This document shows positions 9,990-22,884 of a stretch of DNA of 64,000 bases, piece by piece (the stretch's first letter is position 1; every line of letters begins with the position of its first letter). A model generated the notes under the pieces. The model made no database searches. It had not been told where the DNA came from and saw only the letters and a list, made by a program, of their open reading frames with translations. The DNA is from Metellina segmentata. Its lineage: Eukaryota > Arthropoda > Arachnida > Araneae > Tetragnathidae. Position numbers and translations under genes: made by a program. The stretch spans positions 83,908,359-83,972,358 of the forward strand of contig OX375876.1 in NCBI GenBank assembly GCA_947359465.1, given 5' to 3'.

Positions 9990-12826
9990 AGGGAATACCT
10001 GGAAATCTATATATTTTTAAAACAATGAAAAAATAAAACGACGCTATTTTGGATTCAATCAGGATAAATCTTTACACAACGTCAGCTTATCTTGCTAATT
10101 CTGTACATGATTGGTTTGACTTAAAATAGGAATATTGGCAAAGAAATGAATGCAATAAAAATTAAAGCTAAAAGAATACGTGAGGGTTCTTCTAATCTGA
10201 TATTATAATTACTTTAAATACATGCAGATTTGCGATTAGCAACCAAGACGAAATTTTAATAGACCTTTTATCGGTCGAGTTGCATAAATAAAATAATTTA
10301 GTTTATTGTATATTAAAGATTTCTATTTCATAATATAACAATTGAATTTGTTTTTTAGTAATGACAAAAATTTCTTTTGGAAAAAAAAGTTTGTTTAAAA
10401 GGTACTAACGTAAATTTCATTTTTTAAGGGTCAAGGCACCATTAGGATTTAATTTTAACTTTTTATGCTTAATAAATTGAATGTTTATCTAAGTGCACAT
10501 TTGTTTTAAGATTTCTAAGAATCGTAATTAAAAATCAATATTTTTTTTAATTTAATCTTCTTCAAAAACTTTTTTAAATGTTACCTTTTATCTAAATACA
10601 TTAAAAATATCTTAAGCAAAAAAAAATTTAATAATTGCATTTATTGGTACAATAATTATTGTTCACGTAAAGCTTTTTTTCTGGTTCATTTAAAATGAAA
10701 AAAATGCAATTTTTATTAATAAACTTTTTGGTTAATTTCTTCATAAAGAATATAAATATTAAATTTGCTTTTTAATATAATTTAATATTCCGCCTTTTAA
10801 GAGCGATAAAATAGTTTCCTTACTTACAAATACCTGAACTTTCATTGTTATTAAAAGATGTTTGTTTTAATTTGGTTTGCACACATTTGCATCACCAAAA
10901 ATCACACAGTTGTTTTAAAATAAATAATAATCGCTGTTTTTATACTTCTTTGCTTGGATGAGATGCCTCAATGATGACTGTTAAGCGGATTCCCACGTCC
11001 ATTAAAGACCTTGAAAAGTAATTAAATTCTATTTTCAATTCCCAGGTGGTCCCTTTAAAATGGTCAAACTTCCTTTAGTCCTTGAATTTCGTCAGTTTCA
11101 TTACTAATCAACTGCCTGCAACTTAACGTCTGGTGTTGGGCAGGTTTCTTCTTGTTACATAATAATTTATAAATAAATTTTTATTACATTCTGTAAAAAG
11201 TTTAAATAATTTTGCATTAGATTTTAAAATTGCTTACTTTATTTCATGTGCAAATTTATTTTATTCTTACAAAATGAATATTCATCATTAACAAAACCTG
11301 GTCCTTGAAAATTATTTTGGAAGCTCTTGAAGGACACTTGTATTTGTTTTATGTAAAAGAACGAGAGAACCCTGGTTAAAAATAAACTTATTTCTTCCAA
11401 GCATATATAAATCAAAATCTCTTTATTTTTATTGTCGAATCGCAGCCACCCTTAAACAAAGTTCTAGCCGTGGTGTTCTATCTTTTTCACAGCATATAAA
11501 GTATTATATTACTAAATTACAAACATAAATTTCATATAGATAAGTAAGGTAAAAATGGAGCATTTTCAAGAAAAGGTTCGTGTGGAAACAGGAAAGGAAA
11601 AATCCGTAAACTCTCTTTTTCAATTCAAAATGACATTATTTTACAATTGAAAAATATAAGTTATGATTGTTAAAATTTAAATAAAACACAGTTTACAAAA
11701 ATTAAGACATTATAGTGCCACCTTTTCTTTAAAATGGAAAATCTTTCCCTTCAGGATTGATCCCCCGACCATCACAAATAGCCCTTCCTTAAAATTGAAG
11801 GCAAGATGGTGCCCTTTGAAAAACTCATACTATGAATAAATATTATAAATTTGAAAAGAAATAATGAATCTAAATTAAAGATTTTGTCTTTTATTGCCTT
11901 TTTCTTACATTTTCCCCTCGATCATTACAATTTCTCCATAAAAGGGACAATTTTCATGGAATTGTAATTTACATATTCAATACAATCTCGGGGGTTTTTT
12001 TTAGTATAACTAGTATAATCTACTACTCAAGCCCAATTTGTGAGACAAGATAAAAAGAGATCGCTGAATTGTTTCTTACCACTAGGTCCTAATGAAGCTT
12101 TGGCAAAATGTACATATTTCTTTCTCCGTTGCGTTACTTCTAGTACGCTATAAATATCCATGTTTCACAGATACCGATTTTTTCAGAATTTATACGAGAA
12201 ACAACTTTCTTTAATGCTTTTTTGGATCACGTAGCCCAGGTAAGTAACTGGGAATATTTCCGAGAATGCATTGGTGACATGATCAAATCGATTTAATAAA
12301 ACAAAAAATTCAATTGTTTAGTAAGTTCAAAATATGCTTATAGAACAAAGTATTTTGCCCAAATAATTATTTTTAAGAAAGATCTGATGGAAATAGAAAT
12401 GCCATATAAAGCCTGTCTAGGAAAAGGAAACAAGCATCAATGCGTCATCTTATCCTAACGTCATGTCTCGCAAATGTCGTAGAAATACGATGCACTTATC
12501 CATAGGATAACGTAAATATGTCAATGTACACAGTTTTTTTCTAATAACTGTTCCTAATAGTAACAAACAACTGAAATACTTACTCTTAATTATAAGCTCA
12601 AGTGTAAAAGGCATGTTTTAAACTTGCAAAGAGATTTCTTGAACTTACAACTCTTCACAGAATAAAATCTGTGGATAAATAAGAAAGAAACACAACTTTC
12701 ACCACTAAATCTTCTGAAGCCACTAAATATGAAGAAAAAACAATTTCGAGGATAACTCATGCAACATCCAAGTTATAGTTATTGATTCATCTTGCCAGTG
12801 CACCATCAGTGCTTCTCTTATCCATA
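9990..12826. other. AT-rich intron with no recognised gene
   Basis: Part of intron 4 of the CNG channel gene. Very AT-rich, with many short poly-A and poly-T runs. Apart from the SINE remnant at 11747-11790 I see no exon, no long open frame and no element with recognisable ends. Confidence 0.5.
11747..11790 (+). mobile_element. Short SINE remnant
   Basis: The string cttcaggattgatccc and following bases match the region near the 3' end of the tRNA-derived SINE. No head, tail or TSD is visible. Confidence 0.4.
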
Positions 12827-13376
12827 CACTACCCTACAATAATGAAACGGACACCAGCGGATTTGTATAAAATTGACTACATGTTTGGGGGTGTTTTTCG
12901 TGGTATGTCCTGGGACCTTTGCATGTTGTTCTTGGTAAATTGAATGCCGACGCCTACATGAACATTTTGGACAATCAGGTTCTTCCTACGCTCTGGCAAT
13001 TTTATGGAATGGACGAATGTTACTTCCAGGACGACAGCGTTCCATGTCATGTTGCAGCCTCTGTCAAGCAGTGGTATCAAGATATGGAAGTAAAACGCCT
13101 TCCCTGGCCTGTTCAGAGTCCCAACCTAAACCCCATAGAACATTTGTGGGACGGGCCAGGGAGCCACGTTCGAAATCTACAGATGAGCTGGCGACATTCT
13201 TGCAGTAGGAATGGACACAAATACCCATAGCTGTGTATCAAAACCTTGTTGAAAGTATGCCCAGAAGGGTTGCTGGTGTAATTGCAACACGTGGGGGACC
13301 ATTTCCCTGTTAAAGCATGTATTCTTTCCCTTATACCATCACATCTTACTGTCCACTCAATTATTGTAAGGTAGTG
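12827..13376 (+). mobile_element. Internally deleted Tc1-like element
   Basis: The ends CACTACCCTACAATAA and (inverted) CACTACCTTACAATAA are flanked by TA (12825-12826 and 13377-13378). At 550 bp it keeps only the last third of a transposase on the + strand (about 12884-13312). Visible motifs are [17 protein letters not shown] and [12 protein letters not shown]; counting from the second Asp of QDD to the Glu gives 34 residues, the DD34E spacing of Tc1. A frameshift after the Glu domain changes frame, and the tail SMPRRVAGVIATRGG follows. The N-terminal DNA-binding part is gone, so the element is dead. Confidence 0.85.
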
Positions 13377-14888
13377 TATACCTTAAAACCAGCAATCATA
13401 TTCTACAGTATCATCATAAACTATTTGAGTCGGCTGAAAACCATACATTTCGTCTATTATCACTTTAATCGATCTTTTAATTCAAATCCCCCTTGAATTA
13501 AATACTTTAATACAAATACGCATTAATTAGTGTATTTGATATAACTGCTCAAATTAATTCTAACCGACTTTAGGAATTGTTTTAAACAATACAAACATAT
13601 TTTTACATATTAAATCAATATATCAGTGTTCACTTACATTAATTTTAATTTAGCGTCTTGAAACAAAGTTTATTGTATCGCGTTTTAATAAAGAAAGATC
13701 AACCCGTTCTCTCGAAGAAATTCAAGCATTCAACTGGGTTTTAATTATAAAAATAGTTGCTAAAGTTGAACTAGTAAACTAAGCATTCTTTTGATGCAGT
13801 TTCTTTGTTCACCGGAGAATTTCCAACTGGGGAATACTGCGGAATTATTTCCCTTGTAATTACATTTAAGAAGACGGGTATAGGATCTCTGTGCGGTAAT
13901 TCCTCGTTTAATTCCGAGTTCCGTTTAGCACAGTGCATATATTAAAGTAACATCAGAGTGAAATATTTGGAAACCTAACAACTATAACGCTCATTCCAAA
14001 ATTTGCATAAACACTTCCGAAACAAATCGCATTTATTTCGTTTAAAGGCATTTTCTCCAATTCATTAATCATTGATATTAGAAAATTCAGACTATCGGAT
14101 GCGAGAATTAAATTAACTTTATAAAACGTTAATTTTGAATCCCTAGGGATTCCTTTAAGTAAAGTTTCATTCTATGCGTGGTGAGTAGGAGAAAAACGTT
14201 AAAGTTGTAAAAAATACGTTTCGCGTTTAATGAATTCATTTCAATTCATTAAACTGAACTCTTTCTTTAAAATTTATTAATGTATTTTGATGAAAAGGTC
14301 TATGAAGTTCAGCTATCAGTTGAACTAACGATAGGAAAAAAATCAAATGTAAAATAAATGGAAATTAAAGTAATGGTTGAACTTTTACAATTAAATCAAA
14401 ACATTATTCTTAGATATAGAGCAAAATGTAAAGTTTTTTTACAGAAATCATGGTTTTTACCTCCTTGATCTTTAGTAGATTATAGACGACTTTAAAGATA
14501 TTATTTCCATCCAGTTGTTTAGAGCTCTTTCTTCTGAGTTAATAGGGTATTAAATTTTAGAATTTAATTTTAATATCTAAAGCTAGGGATGCAGAATAGC
14601 CCCATATCTTAGTCTAGAATATAAAACTTTTGGTTTATTAAAATGTTTTAAATCCCCAAACCCGAATTCGTTTATCCAGTTTTTTTTTTACTATTAAATT
14701 TTTATCCTTAATTAGTTTTTGAGTTTTAAATTAAATTGTTTTACTGGATGGAGCAGGATGGAACTGCAATAAATTTATTTGCATTAATATAATATCTCAA
14801 AGCCGCACTGACGGCAAATACTGGTCTCTTCTTAAAGTAAACAGACGGCTTTTCTTTGTGTGTTGTTAAGTCTTTTTCGTTGTTACAG
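13377..14888. other. AT-rich intron, nothing recognised
   Basis: The remainder of CNG intron 4 between the Tc1 relic and the phosphate-binding-cassette exon. Strongly AT-rich, with no long open frame or paired ends. The last ~20 bases form a normal pyrimidine-rich acceptor (gttgttacag). Confidence 0.5.
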
Positions 14889-14972
14889 TGAAAAGGGCCA
14901 AGTGTTAACCCACATGAGAGCAGGTGATTTCTTTGGTGAAATTGGTATTCTCAACTTAGATGGATTTAACAG
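14889..14972 (+). CDS. CNG channel exon: phosphate-binding cassette, first half
   Basis: Acceptor gttgttacag, donor gtaaat. The completed Asn codon is followed by EKGQVLTHMRAGDFFGEIGI and LNLDGFN, then AG of a split Arg. F-G-E-I-G-I-L carries the Gly-Glu pair that contacts the ribose in cyclic-nucleotide-binding domains. The cassette continues only after the next intron, which is 18.7 kb long. Confidence 0.95.
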
Positions 14973-15024
14973 GTAAATTATTAATTTTATCAATTCGAAA
15001 GATTTCCTTAAAAATTTCCATATT

Positions 15025-15800
15025 CTTTGCAGTGCTCGTATAAAGTGCAGTAATCAGTTATTCTACAGATTATCTAGATAATGTTCAGATTAACTTGGGT
15101 GATCCGTTAAAGTGATGAAAATTGTTTCCATTTCTCAAATTACCTAGTTAATCAGCAAATTACCTAGATAATCTGCACACTACCTACTCGTTAAAGTGAA
15201 AATAAGATCTTTGCAGGAACAACAGGAATGTACAGTCAACACATCATACCTTTGAATTCGAAATTCTAGAGATGATTCTTTTTTCTTGGAAACTTTTATT
15301 CGCTTTATATCTTCAATTATGGAATCATACTTTTGTTTTGTCATTGAAACACTATTATATTTTAAATCTTCGCTAAAGAGGTTTGTTAAGAATCTTTTCT
15401 TCATTTTACTCACCAATTCGGTGCTTGCTTGCACACTAGGAGTTAAATTTATCTGCTTTAAAAAAATCACGACACAAATTCACGAGTTAACAGGCAGAAA
15501 CGAATTTGAAAACAGAATTAGCTATGCTACGCACTGGCAGCCGACGCAAATTATGAAAAATAAAAACAACCGGCGACGACAAGACGCTGGCGAAACCAAA
15601 CTAAAACTAAAAGTGAAGGGAGAGGGGTAAGGTGTAGGGAAACGAAATGAGGGAAACAAACTTTTGAACTTTAACGATACGGAAGCCGTTAATGTGCATA
15701 TTACCTGGGTTAAATGCGTAAAACTCTTGATTCCGCACGTTAACGATGCAAATCAGTTAATCTGCAGATCAGCTACGTAATGTTCACATTAACGGCTTTC
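15025..15800. repeat. Transposon-derived segment with related end repeats
   Basis: Near the left end (about 15050-15110) and right end (about 15740-15800) lie related blocks containing aatcagtta, tctacagat or tctgcagat, and aatgttca.attaac. The block at 15667-15800 also folds on itself (gaagccgttaatgtgcat against its inverse). Between them sits a short KRBA2-like open frame on the - strand. The boundaries and element class are uncertain. Confidence 0.4.
15180..15470 (-). pseudogene. KRBA2-like N-terminal fragment (Ginger-type element relic?)
   Basis: 96 codons on the - strand. KMKKRFLTNLFSEDL and KYDSIIEDIKRIKVSKKK, then RIQRYDVLTV, resemble the N-terminus of KRAB-A domain-containing protein 2-like proteins, which derive from integrase-type (Ginger) transposons. 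The integrase core is absent, so at most this is the front end of a decayed element. The assignment is from memory of the family pattern and is tentative. Confidence 0.35.
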
Positions 15801-16536
15801 GAGCTCTAGCGGTAACATATACATACATGGAATATGGAATATACATACATGTTCGTATATACATACATGGAATATACAATGAAATGTGCATTGTTAAAAA
15901 TCATCTAATTATAAGAAATAAATTTCAGACTGTAATATTCTAAGATAGTTGAAAATTATATTTAATGGTGTTTGTTTTAGTGTTTAATGGCGCAAGAGCT
16001 ATAGTAGATCAAGTTGTGCCGTTCAATGGGAAGTAAATTTTCATACACAAGGAAATCTCTACTGGCACGGAAGAGAGAAATACACCCAGACAGGAATCGA
16101 ACCTTGCTCCACAACTCGAAAGTAGCTGGAGTAGAGGAAGAACCAATGACTGAATAACTTCGATTCCATATCTAATGACTGACGTTTAAGAAATGAAGGA
16201 TATGAATTTTTTTTAATGTCAAATTTAAATCTCGTCTTTTAAACTTTTATATTAAAATGTGAATAATCACTTCCCATGCTCCAACTTGAATGCATAGCAT
16301 TGGTACCAAACACCTATAACTTGATGCCAAACGCGATTAACAATGAATTGTTATTACTTGATCAAAACTTTTACCACTATCCATCACACAATACGCATAC
16401 ATCAAGAACAGCATCTAAAATACTCAAAGAATATTTGTCAGAGTGAACGAGCGATGTCTATTTTGATTCACAGTGTGTGTAGGTAGTGGCAAAGAACAAA
16501 GGGACACTACACATCTAAACTGTACATTTATTTACA

Positions 16537-17400
16537 ACTAGCCACTGCGTGGCCAGCTCAGCGTTGCCCGTGGCAGTTCTTTTCATGGGGTCAAGTGTGA
16601 CGCTCGCTAACCCCCGGTGATTGCTACGAATTTCTGTTTGGTTTGCTATTGGATAACAGCCATCACGTCGTTGCCCGTGTTGGCCTCGTCCTTGTCAAAT
16701 GCGGACAAATTCGAATTGCGAAGATATCCAATCGGCGTGACGTCACAATCTCCTTGCAAAAATATAAATATTTAATTCAAAAGTTATTTATTAAAAGAAA
16801 ATCCAACGTATAAGGTATCTATCTGGTGTAAAAAATTTTCTGCAAATTTCAAATCCGTTTCAAATCGATCTTTAACGATCCCGAATTGAACCTCGAATTG
16901 AATTCTCGAACACGATTGAGGTCAAATTCGAATGGGAAGAAATATAAAAATTACAATTTAAAAATAATTTATTTAAAGAAAATCATATTTTTAGGTATCG
17001 ATCTAATACGAAATTTTCCACAGATTTCAAAACCGTTGAAGTTTTTACTCGATCGTTAACGATCTAAGAGATAGAAAAAAGAACTACATAACTCCAGTTG
17101 AAACGTTATTTGTCGTTTTTTTTAAATCGTTCCTCGCAAAATGAAACGGAAACACGGAAAAAATAATTATAGAATCAATCATATCTTTATGGTGTTGCCG
17201 TTCTAGGGAAAACAATAATAGTTTAATTCCATTAAATTCATTTAAAAATGTTTTAGATTTAATTTTAAAATTCGACGCGTCACAAAATTTACAAAAAAAA
17301 TTCGTACTGCCTGTGTGCCAAATCTCATTATTGTAATTGCCATAGATTAGTCAGGACTTTGATCACAGAAAACGAACACTCCTTTTATAATAGTAGAGAT
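16537..17400 (+). repeat. ACTAG-family repeat, longest clear copy
   Basis: Begins ACTAGCCACTGCGTGG and ends TTTTATAATAGTAGAGAT, the same two ends as the inverted copy at 5203-5640. Inside are gacgctcgctaacccccgg, attgctacgaat and tttggtttgct, the degenerate forms of the hairpin string at 49685-49971. The 3' part (aattcgtactgcctgtgtgc onward) also matches 37615-37800. I recognise it as a dispersed non-coding family but cannot assign a superfamily. Confidence 0.6.
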
Positions 17401-17679
17401 GCAATATTAAAATTTCAAAATACAAGCCGCGGGTGCAAAACACGTCCACTCCTCCTAATTGTAAAACAGTTCTATTCAGATTCATGTTCTTTTTCATTAA
17501 TCGCACCAAATATTTCATATTCTTAATCGCATCAGAACCCATGCACTGTCATTCATCGATGTTCAACCACTAGAACAAGTAGCAACTAAAACACAAGAAC
17601 AACTGTTCTTGTAACCTATCTGTTTGTAACTCTCTCTATCGTGTACATCTGCTTCATTACCAACGTGAGGAAAGACAGG

Positions 17680-17698
17680 GAGAGAGAGAGAGAGAGAA
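17680..17698. repeat. (GA)n microsatellite
   Basis: A short uninterrupted GA run in the CNG gene's fifth intron. It produces trivial open frames on both strands. Confidence 0.9.
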
Positions 17699-18183
17699 TC
17701 GTGATAATATTTTTAAATAAAAACCTTAGCGCCTTACAAAAGTGTGTCACGTATTTTATTAACGTGCGTGGCACAGAAATTGATGTTATTTGTTTATTGT
17801 ATAATAGAAACAATGGTATATACAATATAAAAATTCTACTGTTGCGGAATTTATTCTCTAATTTTGACGCTTGGTTTAAATACTTTAACTATGAAGCAGC
17901 ATGATATTGTTAAAACTATACACCACTTCATTTAAATTCTTCAGCATTATGATTACAGAAACCAATGAGAAATCTAGAATGTAGGAATCAACACAGAAAA
18001 TAAAATCTACAAAAAATTAATAATAAAAAATAATTTTAAAAAATCTAAAAAAAAGTACCGTATTGCCTTTTAACAAGGGCATGAGATGCAATACATCTGT
18101 AGAAGTTCAGAATATAACTGTGCAACATGGCAGGTGTGCTTTTTGCTACTGTTTTATTGGAAATAAAAATTAACACCAGTAAA

Positions 18184-18519
18184 TGGTAATGGTAATGGTA
18201 ATTTTAGTTAACGTCGTACTAGAGCAACACAACGGGCTATTGACGACGGTCCGGGATTAGTCCCTGAAGGGAAAGATCCGAGGACAACACCTCGTAATTT
18301 TGAACCACGGTCAGATGACGAGGCAACACCTGAACTGGCACCCCACTCTCCAAACTTCCACGCCAACCCAACGTGAGGACTTTCGGCCACGACAGATTTA
18401 AGGTGCACCAGCCGCCTCTACACCATACGTTTACAAACATCCATGCCCGAACCCGGATTCGAACCAGGAACCTTCCGATCTAGAGGCTAACACCTTAACC
18501 ACTATACCGGTTGGTCGGC
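18184..18519 (-). mobile_element. tRNA-derived SINE, full copy, inverted
   Basis: 336 bp. On the - strand it has the A and B boxes (B box complement ggattcgaacc near 18460) and a 3' tail of GGTAAT-type repeats (taatggtaatggtaatgg complement). Flanking duplicates aacaccagtaaa lie at 18172-18183 and 18520-18531 (12/12). Same family as 9527-9852. Confidence 0.9.
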
Positions 18520-18532
18520 AACACCAGTAAAA

Positions 18533-20009
18533 GTAAACGACATGCCGTAATATATTTTTCTATAATTTTACTTTATTTAGAGATATGAAACCCCTTTATG
18601 TGAATATGGATGAAAAATTCATTAAAAGATTTAAATAAGATTTAAAATGTAAGCAACGACACTACCATCAATAGATATAAGCACGTTAGAAAGTTTAACA
18701 CAGATACTATGCTCGGGTATTGTAGTTTGTCGGATAAAATGAAATCCATCTAAGAATAGAGGCTGCTTTTCCGGAGTTCAAATTCCGGAAATTTGTTCCC
18801 AATATATACAGGTTAATCGGAAATGAAAGAGGAAATTTGAGTAGACTGCAAATTATCTCAAATTCAAATGGAGTGGGACTATTTTTAGAGAAACCTAAAA
18901 AGAGGTCATCGAACTTAATTGCCTACTAGGTGAACGTTCCTATTAAAAAACCTTCAAACTGGCAGTTGGTTTTGAGAAATGTAAAATTAGTTGTTCTTTC
19001 CATCAATTGATGTCAATAGCACAACCTTTGACCTAACTCACAAAATGTGACCTTGAATAAACCAATCAGTTAAAAAACTTTTAATTTATTGTAATTATAC
19101 TCATACTTGCCTGGAAAACAAATTTTGTTTGTAGAGTGGCATTTTCTTAGTCATTAAAAACATTAGAATGGATATCAAACAAAATACACGAGTCACAGCC
19201 TTTGGTTAACAAAAGACACTCACTCAACACAATATCATAAGTAATGTCAAGATAGCTGAAAATGTATTGATATTACCACTTTATTTAATGGTAACGTAAT
19301 TAAATTGGTAATTAATTATATACACTTAATTAAAATTGGATATAACGTGGTAAGTATAAATAGGCTTTGAAAAGAAATTCTGTAATTCAAAACACTTACA
19401 TATTTTTTAATTAAAACATTATACTTGCATGCAAACAGTAATATTTCTCACGTGAAATACTTTGAAAAAAAAATGCCCTCATCTAAATCAGCCTTCCTGT
19501 TGGTTGTCTTCATGAAATACACGTCATTGGTAAATCTGACCAGATATTAATCTCGTCATTAAAAAATAAGCTATGTCTTGATGACGAGATATTTCGTCAT
19601 TAGCGAAATAATTTTTTAGACTTTGATGGACGAAATATCTCGTTTGGATAACCATTGGATGCTTAAGGCTATCTGTGAAGAGATTATACGTTAGTGGTTG
19701 TTCCAAGCGTGGATAATACCCACGTACCATAGCATAAAAGAAATGCCTGCTAAAAAGAAGTTATTGTATCACTTAGAGTTTTCTAATTCGTTACTAAGCA
19801 ACTGTAATAATTTATAAATTTATTATACCTGAAATCAGAGAGGATTATCTGTATTTATGTTGATCTTTCTTTTTCCTGTCTTTGGAATTTATTTCAGAAA
19901 AATGGAAAAATGTTTTGAAGTAAGGAATCCATAAGTATATCACGAAGCATAACCTATTTTTTCTGTCGAATTACTGTGCTTAAGAAATAAAAATGCACAC
20001 CCCATTCAC
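18533..20009. other. AT-rich intron; short inverted CGAAATATCTCGT motifs
   Basis: No exon is recognised. Around 19550-19645 there are inverted copies of acgagatatttcgtc and gacgaaatatctcgt, also found at about 59300-59515. This suggests a shared dispersed repeat of unknown class. Confidence 0.4.
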
Positions 20010-20704
20010 ACAATAAGAACTAATGTATATATGTCAATAATAAGAACTAATATATACATGCATGTAATAAGAACTAATGTATATATGCCTATAATAAGAA
20101 CTAATCTATATTAGGGATGCGACATAGATGTCAATGTTTTCAAAACATCGATGTTTTTTAAAAAACATCGATGTATTTAACATCGATATATTGGGATCGA
20201 TGTATTTAACATCGATATATTGGGATCGATGTTTTTGTAACATCGATGTTTATACTTTTCGATGTTTTTACGTTGTCGATGTTTTATTTTTAAATGAAAA
20301 AAGTACCGTTTTAAAAATTTTTTAAATAACCAAGTAGCATAATTTTCATAATCAGCAAATTAAACATACTTTTAGACCAAAGTGACCAAAGGTGAAGGGT
20401 CAGAAAAGTAGGGATACGAAATCGATGTCGATGTTTTCAAAACATTGATGTTTTGTAAAGAACATCAATGTATTGGAGCTGATGTCACATCACTAGTTGC
20501 TAAACCAGTTATAAGAAATGGGGTAAAACCTTTAAATGCACTGAATTTTAAAAACATCGAAAGTTTGGGGGCGATGCATTAGCAACATCGATGTTTCAAA
20601 TTTTAACATCGATGTTTTGCTGTCGATGTCGCATCCCTAATGTATATATGCCTATAATAAGAACTAATGTATATATACCTATAATAAGAACTAATGTATA
20701 ATGC
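20010..20704. repeat. 27-bp minisatellite interrupted by a hAT element
   Basis: Units of the type aataagaactaatgtatat plus atgcctat repeat before 20111 and resume after 20640. The hAT-type element at 20112-20639 sits in the middle of a unit, so the array existed before the insertion. Confidence 0.8.
20112..20639. mobile_element. Non-autonomous hAT-type element with CATCGATG arrays, copy 2
   Basis: 528 bp. The ends TAGGGATGCGACATAGATG and (inverted) TAGGGATGCGACATCGACA match copy 1. The flanking 8-mers atctatat (20104-20111) and atgtatat (20640-20647) match at 7 of 8. Dense in CATCGATG palindromes near both ends, with a unique AT-rich centre. It lacks the internal tandem amplification of copy 1 and so is probably nearer the ancestral form. 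Confidence 0.78.
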
Positions 20705-21826
20705 ATAGATAACATATAAAACTCAAATTTTATTCTGATTAAGTTCCAAGGTAGCTCATGAAGACTTGATATTACCCTGCTGAATACAAAAATGTAGAGA
20801 ATCTTTGGATTAGTTTTACTAAGAAAAAAGTAGAATTCATTGGATTCCACTTATCTGATCAAGTCTAATGCCGATAGTAAAAACCAAGAATCTCTCATAC
20901 GTGTAAGCTCCCTACGAAAAGAGAAACCTTTCTTAGGTCCCTGAAGTCTCAGTGGTCTCGTAAGCAGACAAATCCAAAAGAGACAGATGTAAGAAGAATC
21001 ATAAAAGCCACCTGCACTTGATTTCCCTTGCGATATATCATCTCTTGAAATCCAGAGATATATTCTTCTCATACTTATTCCCATTCACTTTGGATATGAT
21101 ACTATATTCAGTTATGTTTCTGACTGTCTAGGACTATTTATGTGATAGACAAATCGATACGTTTTCTGTGCCTTTTATCATAAGGTTTGACCAGTTTTCC
21201 CGTTGCTTCAGGTACCACTATTCACTTTAAGTCAAACAACATTTTTCTTGCGAGTTTTCTTTCATCTGTCAAAAACATTCATTGATTCTTCTTGTATCGC
21301 AGGGCTTAGATACTATTTCTCTAATCTAGAATAAAACCTAGGATGGAGTTTTTTGTTGTGTGCCCCCTAAAACATACAATAATCAGGGATACGTGAATTC
21401 TTTAATAGAATGATCTTTTAAACATCTAGTTACGATGTTTTAGTTATTGGTTAGTTTAGTTCTTTCTTAAAAAATAGTTGCAATTCCTTGCGGAAAACTA
21501 ACGAAAAACTTTGATCGATTATCGAACTAGATACCTTAATTTCTTTAAAGGAACTGGGACAGATAGTGAGGAATTTATCGTTGTTGAAACGTGTAACTTT
21601 CTTGTGTTTTATTCTTTCGAGCAATGGAAGATATTTACAAAACTAACTTCTGTGACCTTAGGATATTTACTATCCCTATGTGTATTTGATAAATTTCACC
21701 GAAACTACAGACACCAATATTTGAAACCGTAAGTTTGAAAGTATTCTAACTTAAATTTTTTCTTATTTCAAAAGGTACAATCAGTCATAAAAACTGTGTA
21801 ACATAAAAAGCGTGTACAGGATAACC
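20705..21826. other. Intron, nothing recognised
   Basis: No exon, paired ends or repeat family identified. Short open frames on both strands show no protein-like pattern. Confidence 0.4.
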
Positions 21827-22064
21827 CTGTATATTAAGACTAGTAAAATATACAGATTCTGATAAAGTAACATACGAAACTGCTACAGCATTTTTAGATA
21901 TTTGTAGTAAACCTATTCAAGTGAACGTGTCCAAGAGCAATCTTTATGTATATTAATACTAGTAAAATAGACAGATTATGGTAAAGTAACATACGAAACT
22001 TTACAGCATTTTTAGATATTTATAATAATCCTATTCAAGTGAACGTTTCCAAGAGTAGTCTCAT
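21827..22064. repeat. Two-copy tandem duplication, ~125-bp unit
   Basis: The block tattaagactagtaaaatat ... caagtgaacgtgtccaagag is followed at once by a second, diverged copy starting near 21950. Both contain agtaacatacgaaact and cagcatttttagatattt. Non-coding. Confidence 0.75.
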
Positions 22065-22765
22065 CAGCTGAAATAGAAATAAGAATTTCATCCAGTTCAG
22101 TTTCTAGTGTTGTTGACAATTCTTGATCGTTTAGCCGAAGAGCCATTAAACCAAAACATGGTACAATTTCTTATTAGACGTATTTGTTATTAAGTCTCTG
22201 TCACACCAAGTGTTCGTATTCATATATATTCTAATAAATGAAACTCTGGTTGTCCTAAATTTCTACAACCCATAATATTGAAAAAAATCGTATTCCTGTC
22301 TCCTTGCTCCATAAAACTCAAACTATCCTGTCCCAAACATGAATGTGCAATTCATTTCCCTTCCTGTTGTTTCTTTATCTAGATCTAACTTCTATTATCT
22401 AGGTTCTTGATCTAGTCAAGCTAGACCAAGTCAGCGAGTTCACTCACCTTCTAAATGTCCAAGACGAGTATCTAACTAAAATACAGATCCACCACAGACA
22501 AACAAGAAATCGACCATTAAAGACTTGCGCCATATTGTATTTCCGTCAGTTCGGGGAAACCTTTAAACCACAATCAAATGAAAATTATCTGAAATTTCCT
22601 CTGGCCAGTCTAAAGATGGCAGTAAGCTGACCGCAACCACCTTCACCACTTATAAAATGGTATTTCCTAGAAAACAGAAACATATTATAATATAGAAATG
22701 CGGGATTACGAAATCAATCGCTTCGTTTCCTGAAATCCCTGTCCTCAGGAGGAAACGGTCCTGCT

Positions 22766-22824
22766 AATTAGCAAAGCTCGTAACTCCACTTGTTAACGTA
22801 TAGGAGTTACGAGTTTTGCTAATT
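22766..22824. repeat. Inverted repeat (22-bp stem, 15-bp loop)
   Basis: The left arm 22766-22787 (aattagcaaagctcgtaact plus cc) and right arm 22803-22824 are complementary at 21 of 22. It could be a small fold-back element or form a cruciform or RNA hairpin; there is no other context. Confidence 0.75.
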
Positions 22825-22884
22825 ATTTTGATGATGCTTGCTTTAGGCGTGTACGTGCTTCACGGACTCGGAGTCTTCTATTAG

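Noticed and set aside
15286..15630. 114-codon open frame on the + strand
   Set aside because: Lies opposite the KRBA2-like fragment and shows no protein pattern of its own; a shadow frame.
18208..18440. Open frames repeated at 18.2, 26.0 and 61.4 kb
   Set aside because: The shared peptide comes from the SINE body, not from a gene family.
20010..20704. CRISPR-like spacing of the 27-bp units
   Set aside because: Units are contiguous tandem repeats without unique spacers, in a eukaryotic intron.
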